Origin: Clarkia xantiana subsp. parviflora
Lineage: Eukaryota; Streptophyta; Magnoliopsida; Myrtales; Onagraceae
Assembly: GCA_036873135.1 (NCBI GenBank)
Contig: JAPTYO010000012.1
Coordinates: 13,152,090-13,216,089, forward strand
Length of the DNA stretch: 64,000 nt
Reading direction: 5' to 3'
Shown here: in pieces, positions 46,604 to 59,040 of the stretch
How the letters are laid out: the number at the start of each line of letters is the position of its first letter
How positions within the stretch are numbered: the first letter of the stretch is position 1
Translations under genes and position numbers: made by a program
The notes under the pieces: model-generated
Told to the model about the DNA's origin: nothing
Seen by the model: the letters and a program-made list of their open reading frames with translations, nothing else
Database searches by the model: none

Positions 46604-47694
46604 GGAATGGGAGGGTGCCAGTTAATATATTGTTGTCCAAATTGCATCAACATTTCACTATTCTAATCTTGTCCCTGCTTCCGAATAGTTCATACAAGGT
46701 TTTCCGTGCGACCGACGGATACGATGGGCATCGTGCTACTCATCTGTTAGGAGTGTTGTAGTGCCCGCGGAACGTTGATTCCCTGTTTCCAATCAACCTG
46801 TTAAAAACATTAAATTGTATCGTGTTGTATCTTAGGTCAACTGTTAATTCTCCAATTGCCTAGTTTCCACATAGGAATACTTCTCCAAGGCATCCGTACA
46901 AGTATTCACTACCTTCAACTAATATCCGCCTGGTGGCCACCTAGTGAATACAAGAGTCGGTGAATTACAGGTGAACTTGACCATCCCCGTCGCTCATACC
47001 CTTAGTCAAACCCAACCGGTTTCCAAAGACGTGGTCACTTGGCCTTTTTCTTCAGCACTACGCTCGTACGCCAGGAAGCTAACATTGAGCCTAACCTTAG
47101 ATATGAGTTTTGAGTCCATGAGAATACTTCGGGTGCCTCTTCATAAGGCTCCCGGGATCCATCACACGCTCGAGGTGAAGAAGTTTGCGCCCATCCGAAT
47201 CTCGAGGATTCTACCTAGCACAACCGAGCCTGACCCCGTGGTCGATCATGGCACGCGTCGATAGCGTACCCGAACATTGTCAGGAGTGCGATATGTCAAC
47301 AATGCTATCGCAGAATTTTCATCTGGCCCAGAATGTGGTTAATGACGAACAGAGTTCATCACAACGATATGCAAAACGAAGATCATGTCGTGTTACTCCG
47401 AAACCAAATAATCGTTTTGCGTAACTAAGTTTATCCCCTTGGTTAGTCTTGTTACGGTAGAGGTCCCCCTCTCCTACAAGACGACCGTGCCCGTGTGACG
47501 AGCCAAGGCCCACATTCGACATAATTTAGGCAGAGGATTGCGTCCTCCTACGACTCAGTTTATAGACCGTAAAATCCGATGTAATCAAACATTATGACAA
47601 CGATGAATCATAAACTCAATTTGCAATTCTCTCATTTATTAAAAAAAAATGGAACTTTCAATTATCAAAATGTTATCACAGATACATGCCTACT
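46604..47694 (-). other. 3' untranslated region of D
   Basis: Reverse complement of C1 20644-21760. It contains the ACTCCTAACAGATG motif near 46745. Confidence 0.7.
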
Positions 47695-49108
47695 TTTAAA
47701 CCCTACGCAATCCAAACAGTTTAACGTGATTTTTAAATGTCTCCATGCGTAACGGTTTAGTTAATGGGTCTGCTGCCATGTTATTAGTGGTAAATTATTC
47801 TAAAGTGTTTATATTGTCTTCTACCACAGATTAAGCATAATTATATTTCACATCAATGTGTTTAGTCCTACTATGGTACTTTTGATTCTTAACTGCCGCA
47901 ATAGTTGCATGACTGTCAGAGTACACCTTCACAGGCTTACTCCCGACATCGACATCAAGCAGTGCAGTAAGAAGCCTTTTCAGCCAGACCGCTTCCTGCA
48001 CATTTTTGGAGAGAGCAACGAATTCTGATTCCATCGTAGACAGCGCGACACAAGATTCCTTCTTGCTCGTCCATGAGATGGCGGCATTAGCAAGGAGAAA
48101 GACTCCTCCTGTGGTGGACCTACGATCGTCTGGAACGCCACCATAGTCGGCGTCACTGAAACCGGTCAATTCTAACTTCCAGTCCTCATAGCACAGTACG
48201 TAGTCGGCAATACCTTTCAGATAACGTATGATCCGTTCTACAGCCTTTAAATGTTGATAGCCATGGTCTTATCTTGCTACTAGGCCCATAACGTAACAGA
48301 TGTCCTGACGAGTGCAAAGCATGGCGTACATGAGACTTCCGACCATGCTTAAATACTCTGCACTCCTCATCTGTTCTCGCTTTTGCTGGTTCTTCTTGTC
48401 GTCACGTTTTGACAACGCGCACCCGAATACTATCGGCGTCTCCACAGGTTTGGCATCTTGTAATCTGAACATTTTCAACAGTTTGTTGATATAGGCTTCC
48501 TGAGATAGACATAACCTCTGGGCGGCACGATATCTTGCAATTTTAATGACCAAGATGTACGTAGCCTCTCCCATGTCTTTCATCTCAAATACAGATGCTA
48601 ACCAGGACTCTTATTCATTCATGAAACTCACTTCGTTTGCAGCAATGAGTATGTTATCCACGTATAAGGTTAAGATGATGTACTTAGATTCAGAGGTCTT
48701 TGTATACATGCATGGATCATTGTGGAGGTTCACGAATCCGTTACCAACGATTACCTCCTGAAATCTGCGGTACCATTGTCGAGACGATTGTTTAAGATCG
48801 TAAATGGATCCTTGGAGTTTACAAACTTTTCGTTCGTTACCAGGAGTAATGACAACCTCTGGTTTCTCCATATAGATCTCTTCCTCCAGGTTTCCGTGGA
48901 GGAACACGGTCTTAACACCCAGCTTCACTGACTGTACGTTACACCACAGTCCGGGCCATCCGGGGCAGTATCCTTTCGCAACTAGTCGGGCTTTGTATCG
49001 CTCGACATTTCCATCAGCAGTGAGTTTCAACTTCAGAACCCACTTAGCTCCTATGACTCTGCGGTTAGCTGGAAAATCAACTAAAGACCATACCGAATTG
49101 GATTTCAT
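47695..49108 (-). pseudogene. copia reverse transcriptase-RNase H remnant of D
   Basis: A single frame read through four in-frame stops. The reverse transcriptase has NSVWSLVDFPANRRVIGAKW, VERYKARLVAKGY, then a small internal deletion, FLHGNLEEEIYMEKPE and LYVDNILIAA. The catalytic YVDD has become YVDN. A TAA (48608-48610) separates the thumb region (EATYILVIKIARY). RNase H has GFSDADYGGVPDDR, MESEFVALS and YSDSHATIAAVK. It continues past another TAA (about 47831) to FGLRRV. Three of the stops look like single-base changes. Upstream, a duplicated GGACCTCAAG word near 49120-49170 breaks the frame. It sits between the linker and the 3' UTR, as in other copia elements. Confidence 0.9.
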
Positions 49109-49670
49109 TGAGGCGAGGTCCTTTTTCTTGAGGTCCTTCTTCCTCCATTTCTTTCCTCCATTCCTTTGCTTGAGGTCCTTTTAATGCTTGTTGAACCGTT
49201 ACCGGTTCGTCAACAGAAGCTAGGGTGAAAATTTCACCCTTCTTGATGGGATACTTCTTGGGAGAAGTTCGATGTCTTTGACTTCGTCTAGGCTCGTTAA
49301 TCCCATCTTGAGTCTGAACTTTGCTCCCACTCAGAATAACGCATCTTATCGGAGCATCACTCCAACTGGGAACAAGGACAGAGCTAGGACCTTGACCTAC
49401 AACTTTTCATGGACGACCTATCGGTCTCGAGATTTTACCTCCGAGATGAATTCCTTGATCACTAGGATATGGAACCAAGTTGGTTGATCCACTCCCACTG
49501 GGAACAATGGGTAGTTGTGGTAGTATTAGATTTTCATCCAGCGGTCCGACTACATGATTATTAGGTTCAACTTGATTCGCACTTGCAGCAACAGTGATTT
49601 GTGTGGCATGATTGTCTCCTCCCACTGGATTTACTATGAAAATGTATCCATCTTCATTTACCATGTCATT
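49109..49670 (-). pseudogene. integrase-reverse transcriptase linker of D
   Basis: Remnant reading NLILPQLPIVPSGSGSTNLV and DQGIHLGGKISRPIGR, the same repeated PSGS linker as C1 18796-19026. The open frame to 49721 is created by the inserted LTR F beyond 49670. Confidence 0.65.
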
Positions 49671-50456
49671 TGGTGGATATACGCCCAAGCTATCACTAAT
49701 TGGACCCGAGAAATGGGCCATAACTGAGTATTATTTGAGACCTTGAAAACGGACACACGAGGCCCATCACATAGGCCCGAAAAACACCCCGAGTGGCGAA
49801 ATTCACTCGGTAAGACCCCGGGTGGAAAGACCACCCGGGGGCAACCCAAGCAAGGAATCCTTTCTTGGGTCACCCGAGCAAGGGACTTCTCGCTCGGGTA
49901 CCCAAGCAAGGTCCCCCTTGGAGGCCATTCCCACACACTTAAACACATTATGCTCATCTACGGTCGGACCGAGGTCAAATGCACCTTATTTACGGTCAAG
50001 ACCAACTTATATTACGAACCTGCCACAACCGGACTAGTGAACCACTATAACCGGGGCGGTCCGATAGGAACTCTATAAATAGATACCTCCTCTCCTCATT
50101 TGAAACCAATCTTGCTATCTCTTACTCAAGCTCTGTCTTCTCTCTACTTTATCTCTCTAAGAGCCTATACTCATTCAAGCATCGGAGAGGGAACACCGAG
50201 CACCCCCCCCCCCCCTTTGGTCTCGGTATTTCCCATTTTGCAGGTATCACGAGGGGAAGGAAGGACGGAGGTCTGAAGTAAGAAGACACTCAAGACGTCG
50301 TATGCAAACAATGGGCTTATCAGGAACTCCCTCCCCGATACCCATTTGCAGGTATACGAGAAGGAGAAGCCCACAGAGCGGGAATACTAGAAGGAGAAGC
50401 CCATGAAGAAGAAGATCGAGAAGGAGAAGCCCACGACAAACACTCGTGTGTAAACA
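49671..50456 (+). repeat. solo LTR F (Tat-type gypsy)
   Basis: TGGTGGATATACG...GTAAACA, 786 bp, with perfect target duplication TCATT on both sides (49666-49670, 50457-50461). TATA box TATAAATAG at 50074-50082. It has the CATCGGAGAGGG block, an ACCGAG/CTCGGT stem around a 13-C run (50195-50227), and TGCAGG. It interrupts the linker of D. Confidence 0.93.
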
Positions 50457-50461
50457 TCATT

Positions 50462-50594
50462 CACTTGCGTTGCTGCCTCAAATCTCCCACTCGAAGTAAG
50501 TGGGACCTGACTATCATTGTTATCCTGCTCCATTTCGATCAAGACTTCGTCTGTTTTGATTTCACCAAGCGTTAGTAATTCGTCATCAAGCACA
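50462..50594 (-). pseudogene. 5' remainder of D linker
   Basis: Matches E at about 61032-61165 in the same orientation (CTCCCACTC, AAGTGGGACCTGA, TTATCCTGCTCC). Homology ends near 50594. Confidence 0.7.
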
Positions 50595-50814
50595 TCTCGA
50601 CGATGTTACGTCAGCTCGATGCGACGCCGCAATCGAAGAGAAGTTATCGAAACAACGCCTAATTAAAAGTAATAACTTTGTTTATCTTAAAGGCAAATGT
50701 TTGTTGATGATGTTTTTTTTGTAAAAGACTCAGGAATGATAAATAAATAAAGCCTTTTAAGGCCCTTTTCCAGATGTCTCAGTTTCCTTTTTAAGGCGTC
50801 AAGCATTCAAAAAT

Positions 50815-53580
50815 GATCATCGACCACCAAAACTATGATATCATCTAAATCATTCGGATTGGTCGACGACACAGAAGAGGTATGGCGTCGAAGATAAACT
50901 TTTTCCTAATCAAGAGTCGACCATCAACAGTCTGATATCATCTAAATCACTCGGATTGGTCGACTACTTGAGAGAAGTTAAGTATCGAAGACAAACTTTT
51001 TCCGAATCAAGAGTTGACCATCAACAATCTGATATAGTCTAAATCACTCGGATTGGTCGACTACTTGAAAGAGGTTAAGTATGAAGAAAAACTTTTTCCG
51101 AATCAAGAGTCGACCAACACCAATCTGATATCATCTAAATCACTCGGATTGGTCGACTACTTGAAAGAGGTTAAGTATCCAAGACAAATTTTTTTCCGAA
51201 TCAAGAGTCGACCATCAATAATCTGATATCATCTAAATCACTCGGATTGGTCGACTACTTGAAAGAGGTTAAGTATCGAAGACAAACTTTTTCCAAATCA
51301 AGAGTCGACCATCAACAATCTGATATCATCTAAATAGCTCGGATTGGTCGACTACTTGAAAGAGATTAAGTATTGAAGACAAACTTTTTCTGAATCAAGA
51401 GTCGACCATTAACAATCTGATATCATCTAAATCACTCGGATTGGTAGACTACTTGAAAGAGGTTAAGTATCGAAGAAAAACTATATCCGAATCAAGAGTC
51501 GACCATCAACAATCTGATATTATCTAAATCACTCGGATTGGTCGACTACTTGAAAGAGGTTAAGTATCGAAGACAAACTTTTTTCCGAATCAAGAGTCGA
51601 CCATCAACAATCTGATATCATCTAAATCACTCGGATTGGTCGACTACTTGAAAGAGGTTAAGTATCGAAGAAAATTTTTTTTTCGAATCAAGAGTCGACC
51701 ATCAACAATCTGATATCATCTAAATCACTCGGATTGGTCGGCTACTTGAAAGAGGTTAAGTATCGAAGACAAAAAATTTCCATATCAAGAGTCGACCATC
51801 AACAATCTGATATCATCTAAATCACTCGAATTGGTCGACTACTTGAAAGAGGTTAAGTATCGAAGACAAACTTTTTCCGAATCAAGAGTCGACCATCAAC
51901 AATCTGATATCATCTAAATCACTCGGATTGGTCGACTACTTGAAAGAGGTTAAGTATCGAAGACAAACCTTTTCCAAATCAAGATTGAACCATCAACAAT
52001 CTGATATCATCTAAATCACTTGGATTGGTCGACTACTTGAAAGAGGTTAAGTATCGAAGACAAACTTTTTCCGAATCAAGAGTTGACCATCAACAATCTG
52101 ATATCATCTAAATCACTTGGATTGGTCGACTACTTGAAAGAGGTTAAGTATCGAAGAAAAACTTTTTCCGAATCAAGAGTCGACCATCAACAATCTGATA
52201 TCATCTAAATCACTCGGATTGGTCGACTACTTGAAAGAGGTTAAGTATCAAAGACAAAAAAATTCCGAATCAAGAGTCGACCATCAACAATTTGATATCA
52301 TCTAAATCACTCGGATTGGTCGACTACTTGAAAGAGGTTAAGTATCGAAGACAAACTTTTTCTGAATCAAGAGTCGACCATCAACAATCTGATATCATCT
52401 AAATCACTCGGATTGGTCGACTACTTGAAAGAGGTTAAGTATTGAAGACAAACTTTTTCCAAATCAAGAGTCGATCATCAACAATCTGATATCATCTAAA
52501 TCACTCGGATTGGTCGAATACTTGAAAGAGGTTAAGTATCGAAGAAAAACTTTTTCCGAATCAAGAGTTGACCAGCAACAATCTGATATCATCTAATCAC
52601 TCGGATTGGTCGACTACTTGAAAGAGGTTAAGTATCGAAGAAAAAATTTCCGAATCAAGAGTCGACCATCAACAATCTGATATTATCTAAATCACTCGGA
52701 TTGGTCGACTACCTGAAAGAGGTTAAGTATCGAAGACAAAAAATTTCCGAATCAAGAGTCGACCATCAACAATTTGATATCATCTAAATCACTCGAATTG
52801 GTCGACTACTTGAAAGAGGTAAGTATCAAAGACAAACTTTTTCCGAATCAAGAGTCGACCATCAACAATCTGATATCATCTAAATCACTCGGATTGGTCG
52901 ACTACTTGAAAGAGGTTAAGTATCGAAGACAAACTTTTTCCAAATCAAGAGTCGACCATCAACAATCTGATATCATCAAAATCACTCGGATTGGTCGACT
53001 ACTTGAAAGAGGTTAAGTATCATAGACAAAAAATTTCGAATCAAGAGTCGACCATCAACAATATGATATCATCTAAATCACTCGGATTGGTCGACTACTT
53101 GAAATAGGTTAAGTATCGAAGAAAAACTTTTTCCGAATCAAGAGTCGACCATCAACAATCTGATATTATCTAAATCACTCGGATTGGTCGACTACTTGAA
53201 AGAGGTTAAGTATCGAAGACAAACTTTTTCCGAATCAAGAGTCGACCATCAACAATCTGATATCATCTAAATCACTCGGATTGGTCGACTACTTGAAAGA
53301 GGTTAAGTATCGAAGAAACTTTTTCTGAATCAAGAGTTGACCATAAACAATCTGATATCATCTAAATCACTCGGATTGGTCGACTACTTGAAAGAGGTTA
53401 AGTATCTAAGACAAACTTCCGAATCAAGAGTCGACCATCAACAATCTGATATCATCTAAATCACTCGGATTGGTCGACTACTTGAAAGAGGTTAAGTATC
53501 AAAGGCCAATCTTCTTGAAGTCATTAATCGACCACTCGAAATGTTACATCAGCTAAATCAATCAGAAAGGTCGACGACTC
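50815..53580 (+). repeat. 97-bp tandem repeat array of G, about 28 copies
   Basis: Units read GAGTCGACCATCAACAATCT, GATATCATCTAAATCACTCG, GATTGGTCGACTACTTGAAA, GAGGTTAAGTATCGAAGACA. Most copies differ by only a few bases and by indels in the T-run. The first and last copies (about 50815 and 53516-53580) are clearly diverged, typical of array edges. Each unit has inverted words GTCGACCA and TGGTCGAC 34 bases apart. Confidence 0.97.
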
Positions 53581-53823
53581 AGTAAAAAAGGTCAGATCCT
53601 CATGGACGAAATCCTTCTCTAAAACTAAGCATCGATTAAATAAAAATATAATACTTTGGTATCTTAAGTTTATTTGAAGGATTAATTAAGAAAGTTATTT
53701 GGATGAGTTGTCTATCCTTTAAAATAGACAATTAAATGAAAAGATCGATTAAAATCAAAAGAGAATAGATGCATATAAGTCATCAGAAGATCTTCCCTCT
53801 ACCATTGATAAACACGGTTTACA
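53581..53823 (+). other. spacer between the array and the antisense ORF of G
   Basis: AT-rich, nothing recognised. It may hold the antisense gene's 3' UTR. Confidence 0.5.
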
Positions 53824-55990
53824 TCAAGTTGGGAAAGATACGAAAGCATCTATACATGATTTTTTTCTTCTATCCCTAGCCCTAGCCTCGGCGACTAAAT
53901 ATTCTCGAAGTGCCTTCACCTTCGAGAAGTCAAAATTGGGGTCTATAGCCCTGATGTCTTTAACCACCGACGCAGAGATCGAAAGAAGCGTCTGCCCACT
54001 GATCATGGCCGCATGAGTCTGAAAATCAGTACTGGCCTTATAACCAGCAACGATCTTCAAAGCGGATCCCTTATACTTCTCGACCTCGGTCTCCAGACTG
54101 GCGATCTACTCCTTGCAGGAAGCCACCTTGGCGCGAAGATTCTCCAAAAACGCGGTAGAGATGCAACGCACACTGTTGTACTCAGCGTTGAGAATCAATG
54201 AGGTCTGTAGAACATCCTTGAAGATGGAGAGGTCCTCAGCAGAATTGGTGAGAGTTTCGTTCAAATGAAGGATCTCCCCTTTTAGTCGAGCAACCTCCTC
54301 TTGAAGACGTTGCGCCTCTCCTGTCTCCGCTTCCACAGAGGCGAGCTTCCCTTTCAAGGAGGAAACCTCCTCGTTAAGGTCCAAGATCAGGCGGCCGACT
54401 TGCAAAAAATCGTGAGTGGCCTAAGGAATACAACGAATTGGTAAGAAGCTAACTCTGAAACTATATAGAAAGACAGAGGAACATGGGGCTTTTCTTACCT
54501 TTGCATGTCGGTGTAAGAACACACGAGCAGTCTCGCTAGAACTCTCGGTGGGCAGACGAGGGTGATCTTGAGGAGGGATGGAGGCATTCAGAAGATGAAG
54601 GGCCAAGTCTCGATTAGCAAGAGAGTGACCCTATTTTAAATGATACCCTTTTAAAGAAGCCAGGGGATCCCAGCCGACATTCCCGGACAAGGTCTCGGGG
54701 GCAGAATAAAGCATCCTCAAATTAAAAGGAGGACCTTCAAATTTCAAGCCCGTCATGGCTTGAGAAGTTGAGGATTCAGCAAGACCCTTACCCTTTGGGT
54801 CAACTTCTGTGAAAAAAAGAAGAAACATTAGGGATACCTCGAGAAAAATGGAAGAAGGTGAAATAAAAAAAGGTTCATACCTTTGGAAACTGGGAGAGAG
54901 CTTGAAGTGGCAGGAGCGACCAGGGGGGCAGCTTCCTGAAATTCTGAGATATGAGTGGCAGCTGTCACCTTTGCCTTCTTGATAGGCTTGACACCGCCTC
55001 TGTTGGCTGTTCTCTTGGTTCTCACGCGAGTAGTCTTTTCAACCCCCTTTGCAATATCAGCATCAGCACCACCAGGAACTCCCTGGAGAGAAGGTTGTTC
55101 AAGGGTGATCTCAGTACTGGTCGCCGCAGGATCTTCAGCCATTGGCCTTCCTGTTTCCGCCTGATCACGAGCATCAAAGAGCTTCATAAAAATACCTACA
55201 TAAAGAGAAAAACAAGACTTAGGAAAGCAATTATGAAAAACAAGACTTAGGAAAGCAATTATGAAAAAAGAAAGGTTACCCAGTTAATTGGAGGATATTC
55301 AGTGCGAAGGCGAATTGAAGCTCTAATAAGAGCCTCCTCTGTTATATCTTCAACAGACTTCCACGGCTCAAGGTCTTCTAAGGTAACATCGGCGTGAATT
55401 TGGCCAACTGTGGCGAATTCCTCAGGATTTAACCCGTGTAAAGTGGGGGCACCGTCAACACCAAGTAGAGGGGTTATAGGCCAAGTGACGCCTTCCCGAC
55501 AAAAGAAGTAATAATGCTTCCAATTTTCATTATAAGACTTAATCCCAACCACCAATTTCTTGGCCGATTTCCAAGAAAATTGGTCATCTGAGGGCCATCA
55601 ACCCTTAAAACCAAAGATCGACGCCTCACTCCTCAACAGCTGATAGAAATATCTAAAGACCTGAAGAGTGTACGTCCAATTGTAGACGTCGCACAAACAA
55701 TGGAATCCCAACCAAAAACGGATGGCATTAACCGTGAGCTGGCAGGGATGCACGCCGTAGTGCTCACAAAGTTCTTCCAACTCTGAGCAGAAGGGGAATC
55801 GAAGTCCCGCTTCGATTTGGCCCGCATAAATGGGAACTTCCCCAGCCCGCGCTTGATAACACTCCCCAATGGGACCAGCATATCGAGGTTTTTCAGCATC
55901 ACTCATATTGGCTAAAGTCACAGCCTTTATAAAAGCCGCGCTCGATAACTTATTCTCCTTGAGAGTAGGAAAAGAAGGAACAAAGCCTTG
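53824..55990 (-). pseudogene. antisense ORF of Tat element G (Transposase_28-like), spliced and broken
   Basis: At least four exons on the minus strand. Exon 1 (about 55990-55280) has GLRFPFCSELEELCEHYGVH, PCQLTVNAIRFWLGF and ENWKHYYFF. This pattern matches the 'putative gypsy type transposon' family (Pfam Transposase_28 as I recall it). Exon 2 (about 55181-54884) is charged, with a nuclear-signal-like KPIKKAK. Exon 3 begins after a good ...TTTTTTTCACAG acceptor near 54809 and runs to about 54500. Exon 4 (from about 54420) has a coiled coil (LKGKLASVEAETGEAQRLQE) and ends at 53824. Introns have GT...AG borders in matching phase. In-frame stops lie at about 55598-55600 (TGA), 54631-54633 (TAG) and 54106-54108 (TAG). 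The function of these antisense genes is unknown. Confidence 0.8.
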
Positions 55991-56443
55991 GAACCAGAGT
56001 GAATGAAAAAAAAATCACCTTAACCTTGCCCTCTTGATGAAGAAGGCACTATATTGATTCGCCAGAGTGAATGAAAAAACAAGAGCAGAGGTAAAAAAAT
56101 GGAACTGAAGCAGTAATATTTATACTGAAGCCTCCGCCGCTTGGATAATTTTCCAAGGAAGCCTTCCCTAGGTCGTCATCCATTGGTGCATCTACTGACA
56201 ACATGACCGTTGTCTAGAGAACCGTTTTCAATTTACTGAGGCGACCCTTGAGCTTCTCCAAGACCTCTAACAGTCAAAATATTTTGTTGACCAAGAGCCA
56301 CATCTCGACTAAGGACACCTATCCCAATCTCAGAAAACAGAAATATATAAGCAGAGTAAAAATAAAGACAGATGCTCGCCAGCAGGACTTCAAAGCTATA
56401 CTCGACTCAAGACCTCCTCTTCATAAATGAAGTTGACGACTTA
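55991..56443 (+). other. spacer between the antisense ORF and the purine tract of G
   Basis: Probably contains the antisense gene's promoter. A short duplication of AGAGTGAATGAAAAA (about 55998 and 56066) is present. No gene. Confidence 0.5.
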
Positions 56444-56458
56444 AGTCTCGGGGGCAAG
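56444..56458 (+). promoter_or_regulatory. polypurine tract of G
   Basis: AGTCTCGGGGGCAAG directly before the LTR. It shows that G runs left to right and that this is its 3' LTR. Confidence 0.8.
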
Positions 56459-57189
56459 TGTTGGGTTACGATTAAACACGACATGACTAGAATAAAGTCA
56501 AGCACGTTTAAAAGGCAAGATCGATAATTCGTCGACCTTTCTTGTTCAAAATGATAAACAAAGGTAAAAGGTCGACGATCACATTCGAAGAAGTCGACTT
56601 CCAGAGTACGATTAACAAGATAAAGGCGACTAGGCTACCACCAGCCCTTCCCTATTAAAGAATAAGTTGAGTAGACAATCGAAGACTCATCAGAAACCCT
56701 TCCTCTTAAGGAAAGGGGCAGGTGGCTACCTGCTTCAGCCGCCTTAAGAAGCAAACCTTCCTCCCAAAGAAGAGCATAGGTGGCGACCTGCTTCCACCGC
56801 CAAAGGAAGAACCCTTCCCAACTAAGGAAAGATGAGGTGGCGACCTGCTTGTCACCTTCTTAAGCCGACTCTGGACAGAAACCCTCCCCAGAGGGTAGCC
56901 GCCATATAAAGTCGGTAATATCTCCCTATAAATAGTATTACATTCTAAAACATTAAGTTAAGTTTTTCTTAATACTCTATATTATTCTCTCTAAATCCAT
57001 TACTGACTTAAGCTTCGGAGTGGAATCAGGGGCCATCCCCACCTCTTTTCAGGTCCTCGCCTCATACAAGCCTCAAAAGGAAACTAAGTACCCAAGAGGT
57101 CAAAAAAGATACCTAAGAGAGCTAGCCTACGGCGATACCTCGAAGTCCATTACTTGAAGTTCAAGGCCATGGTCGTTTTGATCCCAACA
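56459..57189 (+). repeat. 3' LTR of G
   Basis: 731 bp with 7-base inverted ends TGTTGGG/CCCAACA. TATA box CTATAAATAGT near 56931. CTTCGGAGTGG ... TTTCAGG corresponds to the CATCGGAGAGGG ... TGCAGG block of the other Tat LTRs. The U3 part carries several GTCGAC words like those in the 97-bp repeat. Confidence 0.82.
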
Positions 57190-57370
57190 CGCCCTACCAT
57201 GGAAACTTCAAGTAGCAGTCTCCGAATGCACCCTACTTCGGGAAAAACTCAAGTAGAAGTTGACATAAGGGTTGACACCCCGCGTCCGAGACAACTATAT
57301 GGCGAACATCCCCGACACAGGGGCAACTCTATATGAATGAGCTGAGTACTCAACTATAACTTGGAAAACA
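57190..57370. other. unassigned 180-bp spacer
   Basis: Between the G LTR and copia E. It could be remaining host DNA or an extension of the G LTR if that LTR really ends at GGAAAACA (57370). Confidence 0.4.
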
Positions 57371-57967
57371 TGTTAGATTACGGGGAGTATTCACTACGGA
57401 TACTATAAACATGGTACATGCTAGTAATCGATATTACGCAGCGGAAGATTTGCACATACCTCACAAGTAGTCCGTAGTCTCAAGATCCTTGCAGAAGGGA
57501 GTTCACGATCCTCAGGTCGGCACCCGTAGAGGTTCTTGTGAAGGAAGCCCTACGGTATATTCTCCACAGCAAAGCCTCAGATCGATTCTTGGCAGGGGAC
57601 GGATCTCCGGAGTGTTTGCTCGAAGGCAAATTGGCACACCTTTGGTGTCTGTGTGGTTCGGCCGAACTAGGATGTTATGGGGGAGGGTTTTTCTCTCTAA
57701 AACACTCTAAGGTGGAATTAAGGATTAACCTAATAAAACCCCTAACACCCCATATATATAGAAGGAGTAAAGTGGACAAAAGTCCACTTCACCCCCTCAC
57801 TAATATTCAGCCGGCCTATGTATAGAGAGGCCCATATTTTGGGCATCTCATGTCAATTGGGATTTGGGCCTGGCCCAATGTCCTAATGTGACATATACCC
57901 AATTAACTTAGGTAACATATACATATAATGGGATTCCATTTACGACGCCCATCACCATATGCTTACA
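57371..57967 (-). repeat. 3' LTR of E
   Basis: On the plus strand TGTTAGATTACGG...CATATGCTTACA, 597 bp. It is homologous to the C1 LTRs in reverse. The minus-strand purine tract GGCGAGTGGGAGC follows at 57968-57980. Confidence 0.95.
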
Positions 57968-57980
57968 GCTCCCACTCGCC

Positions 57981-59040
57981 GGAATGGGAGGGTGTCTGTT
58001 AATGTATTGTCGTCCAAATCTGAATTAACATTTCACTCCTTTGATCTCGCCCTTACTTCCGAATAGTTCATACGAGGTTTGCCGTGCGACCGGCAGACAC
58101 GACGAGCATTGTGCTACTCATCTGTTAGGAGTGTTGTAGCGCCCGTGGAACGTTGATTACCTTTTCTCCAATCAACATGTTATAACCAACATTTATATAG
58201 TGTCACGCTGTATCCTAGGTCAACTGATAATTCTCCTTTTGCCTAGTTTCCTCTTAGGAACACTTCTCCAAGGCATCCTTACAAGTATTCACAACCTTCA
58301 ACTAATATCCGGTTGGTGGCCTTGACCATCTTCATCGCTCATATCCTTAGTCAAACCCAACCGGTTTCCAAAGACGTGGTCACTGGGCCTTTTTGCTTAG
58401 CACTACGCTCGTACGCCGGGAAGCGAACATTGAGCCTGACCTTAGATATGAGTTCCGAGTCCGTGAGGATAATTTGGGTGCCTCTTCAAAAGGCTCCTGG
58501 GATCAATCACACGCTCGAGGTGAAGAAGTTTGCGCCCGCTAGAATCACGAAGTTTGTGACCCCGTGGTCGAACATGGCATGCGCAGTATGAAGCACGCGT
58601 CGATAACATTCCTTAAATTTTAAGTTGAAAGGAATGGGATATGTCAATCATGCTATCGCAGATTCTCATCTGACCCAGAATGTGGATTAATGACGAACGA
58701 AGTTCATCACGACGATTTGCAAAACAAAGATCATGTCGAGTTACTTCGAAATAGATGATCATCTTGCATAATCAGGTTTATCCCCCCTGATTCTTTGCCA
58801 ACCTTGCTTGGTAGAGACCTCCCTCCACCGCAAGATGACCGTACCTGTGTGACTAGGTAAGGCCCACATTCGACGTAGTTTTGGCAGAGGATTGCGTCCT
58901 CTTACGACTGAGTTTATAGACCGTAAATCTGATGTATTCAAACATTATGACGTCGATAGATCATAAACTCAATTGAATTTTAGTCGTTTCAAAAATGTAA
59001 CTCTCAAATATCAAAATTTTATCATAGATACATGCCACTT
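57981..59040 (-). other. 3' untranslated region of E
   Basis: Reverse complement of the C1 and D 3' UTRs. No gene. ACTCCTAACAGATG motif near 58125. Confidence 0.7.

Larger units (their letters stand above)
45996..50594 (-). mobile_element. copia element D, 5' truncated, minus strand
   Basis: Same family as C1 and E. Present: 3' LTR (45996-46590), purine tract, 3' UTR, RNase H, reverse transcriptase and linker. The linker is split by solo LTR F and resumes at 50462-50594. Then homology to E stops abruptly at the start of element G. The gag-to-integrase part and the 5' LTR are missing, so no target duplication can be tested (left flank actca). Confidence 0.88.
50595..57189 (+). mobile_element. 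gypsy element G, 3' part (Tat lineage)
   Basis: Contains a tandem-repeat array, an antisense ORF, a purine tract and a 3' LTR in the order known for Tat-lineage gypsy elements (array and antisense ORF between pol and the 3' LTR). The 5' LTR, gag and pol are missing. The left side abuts the broken end of D. Confidence 0.85.

Noticed and set aside
50815..53580. CRISPR-like array
   Set aside because: Units are 97 bp and continuous, with no unique spacers. The context is a plant retrotransposon. It is a tandem repeat.
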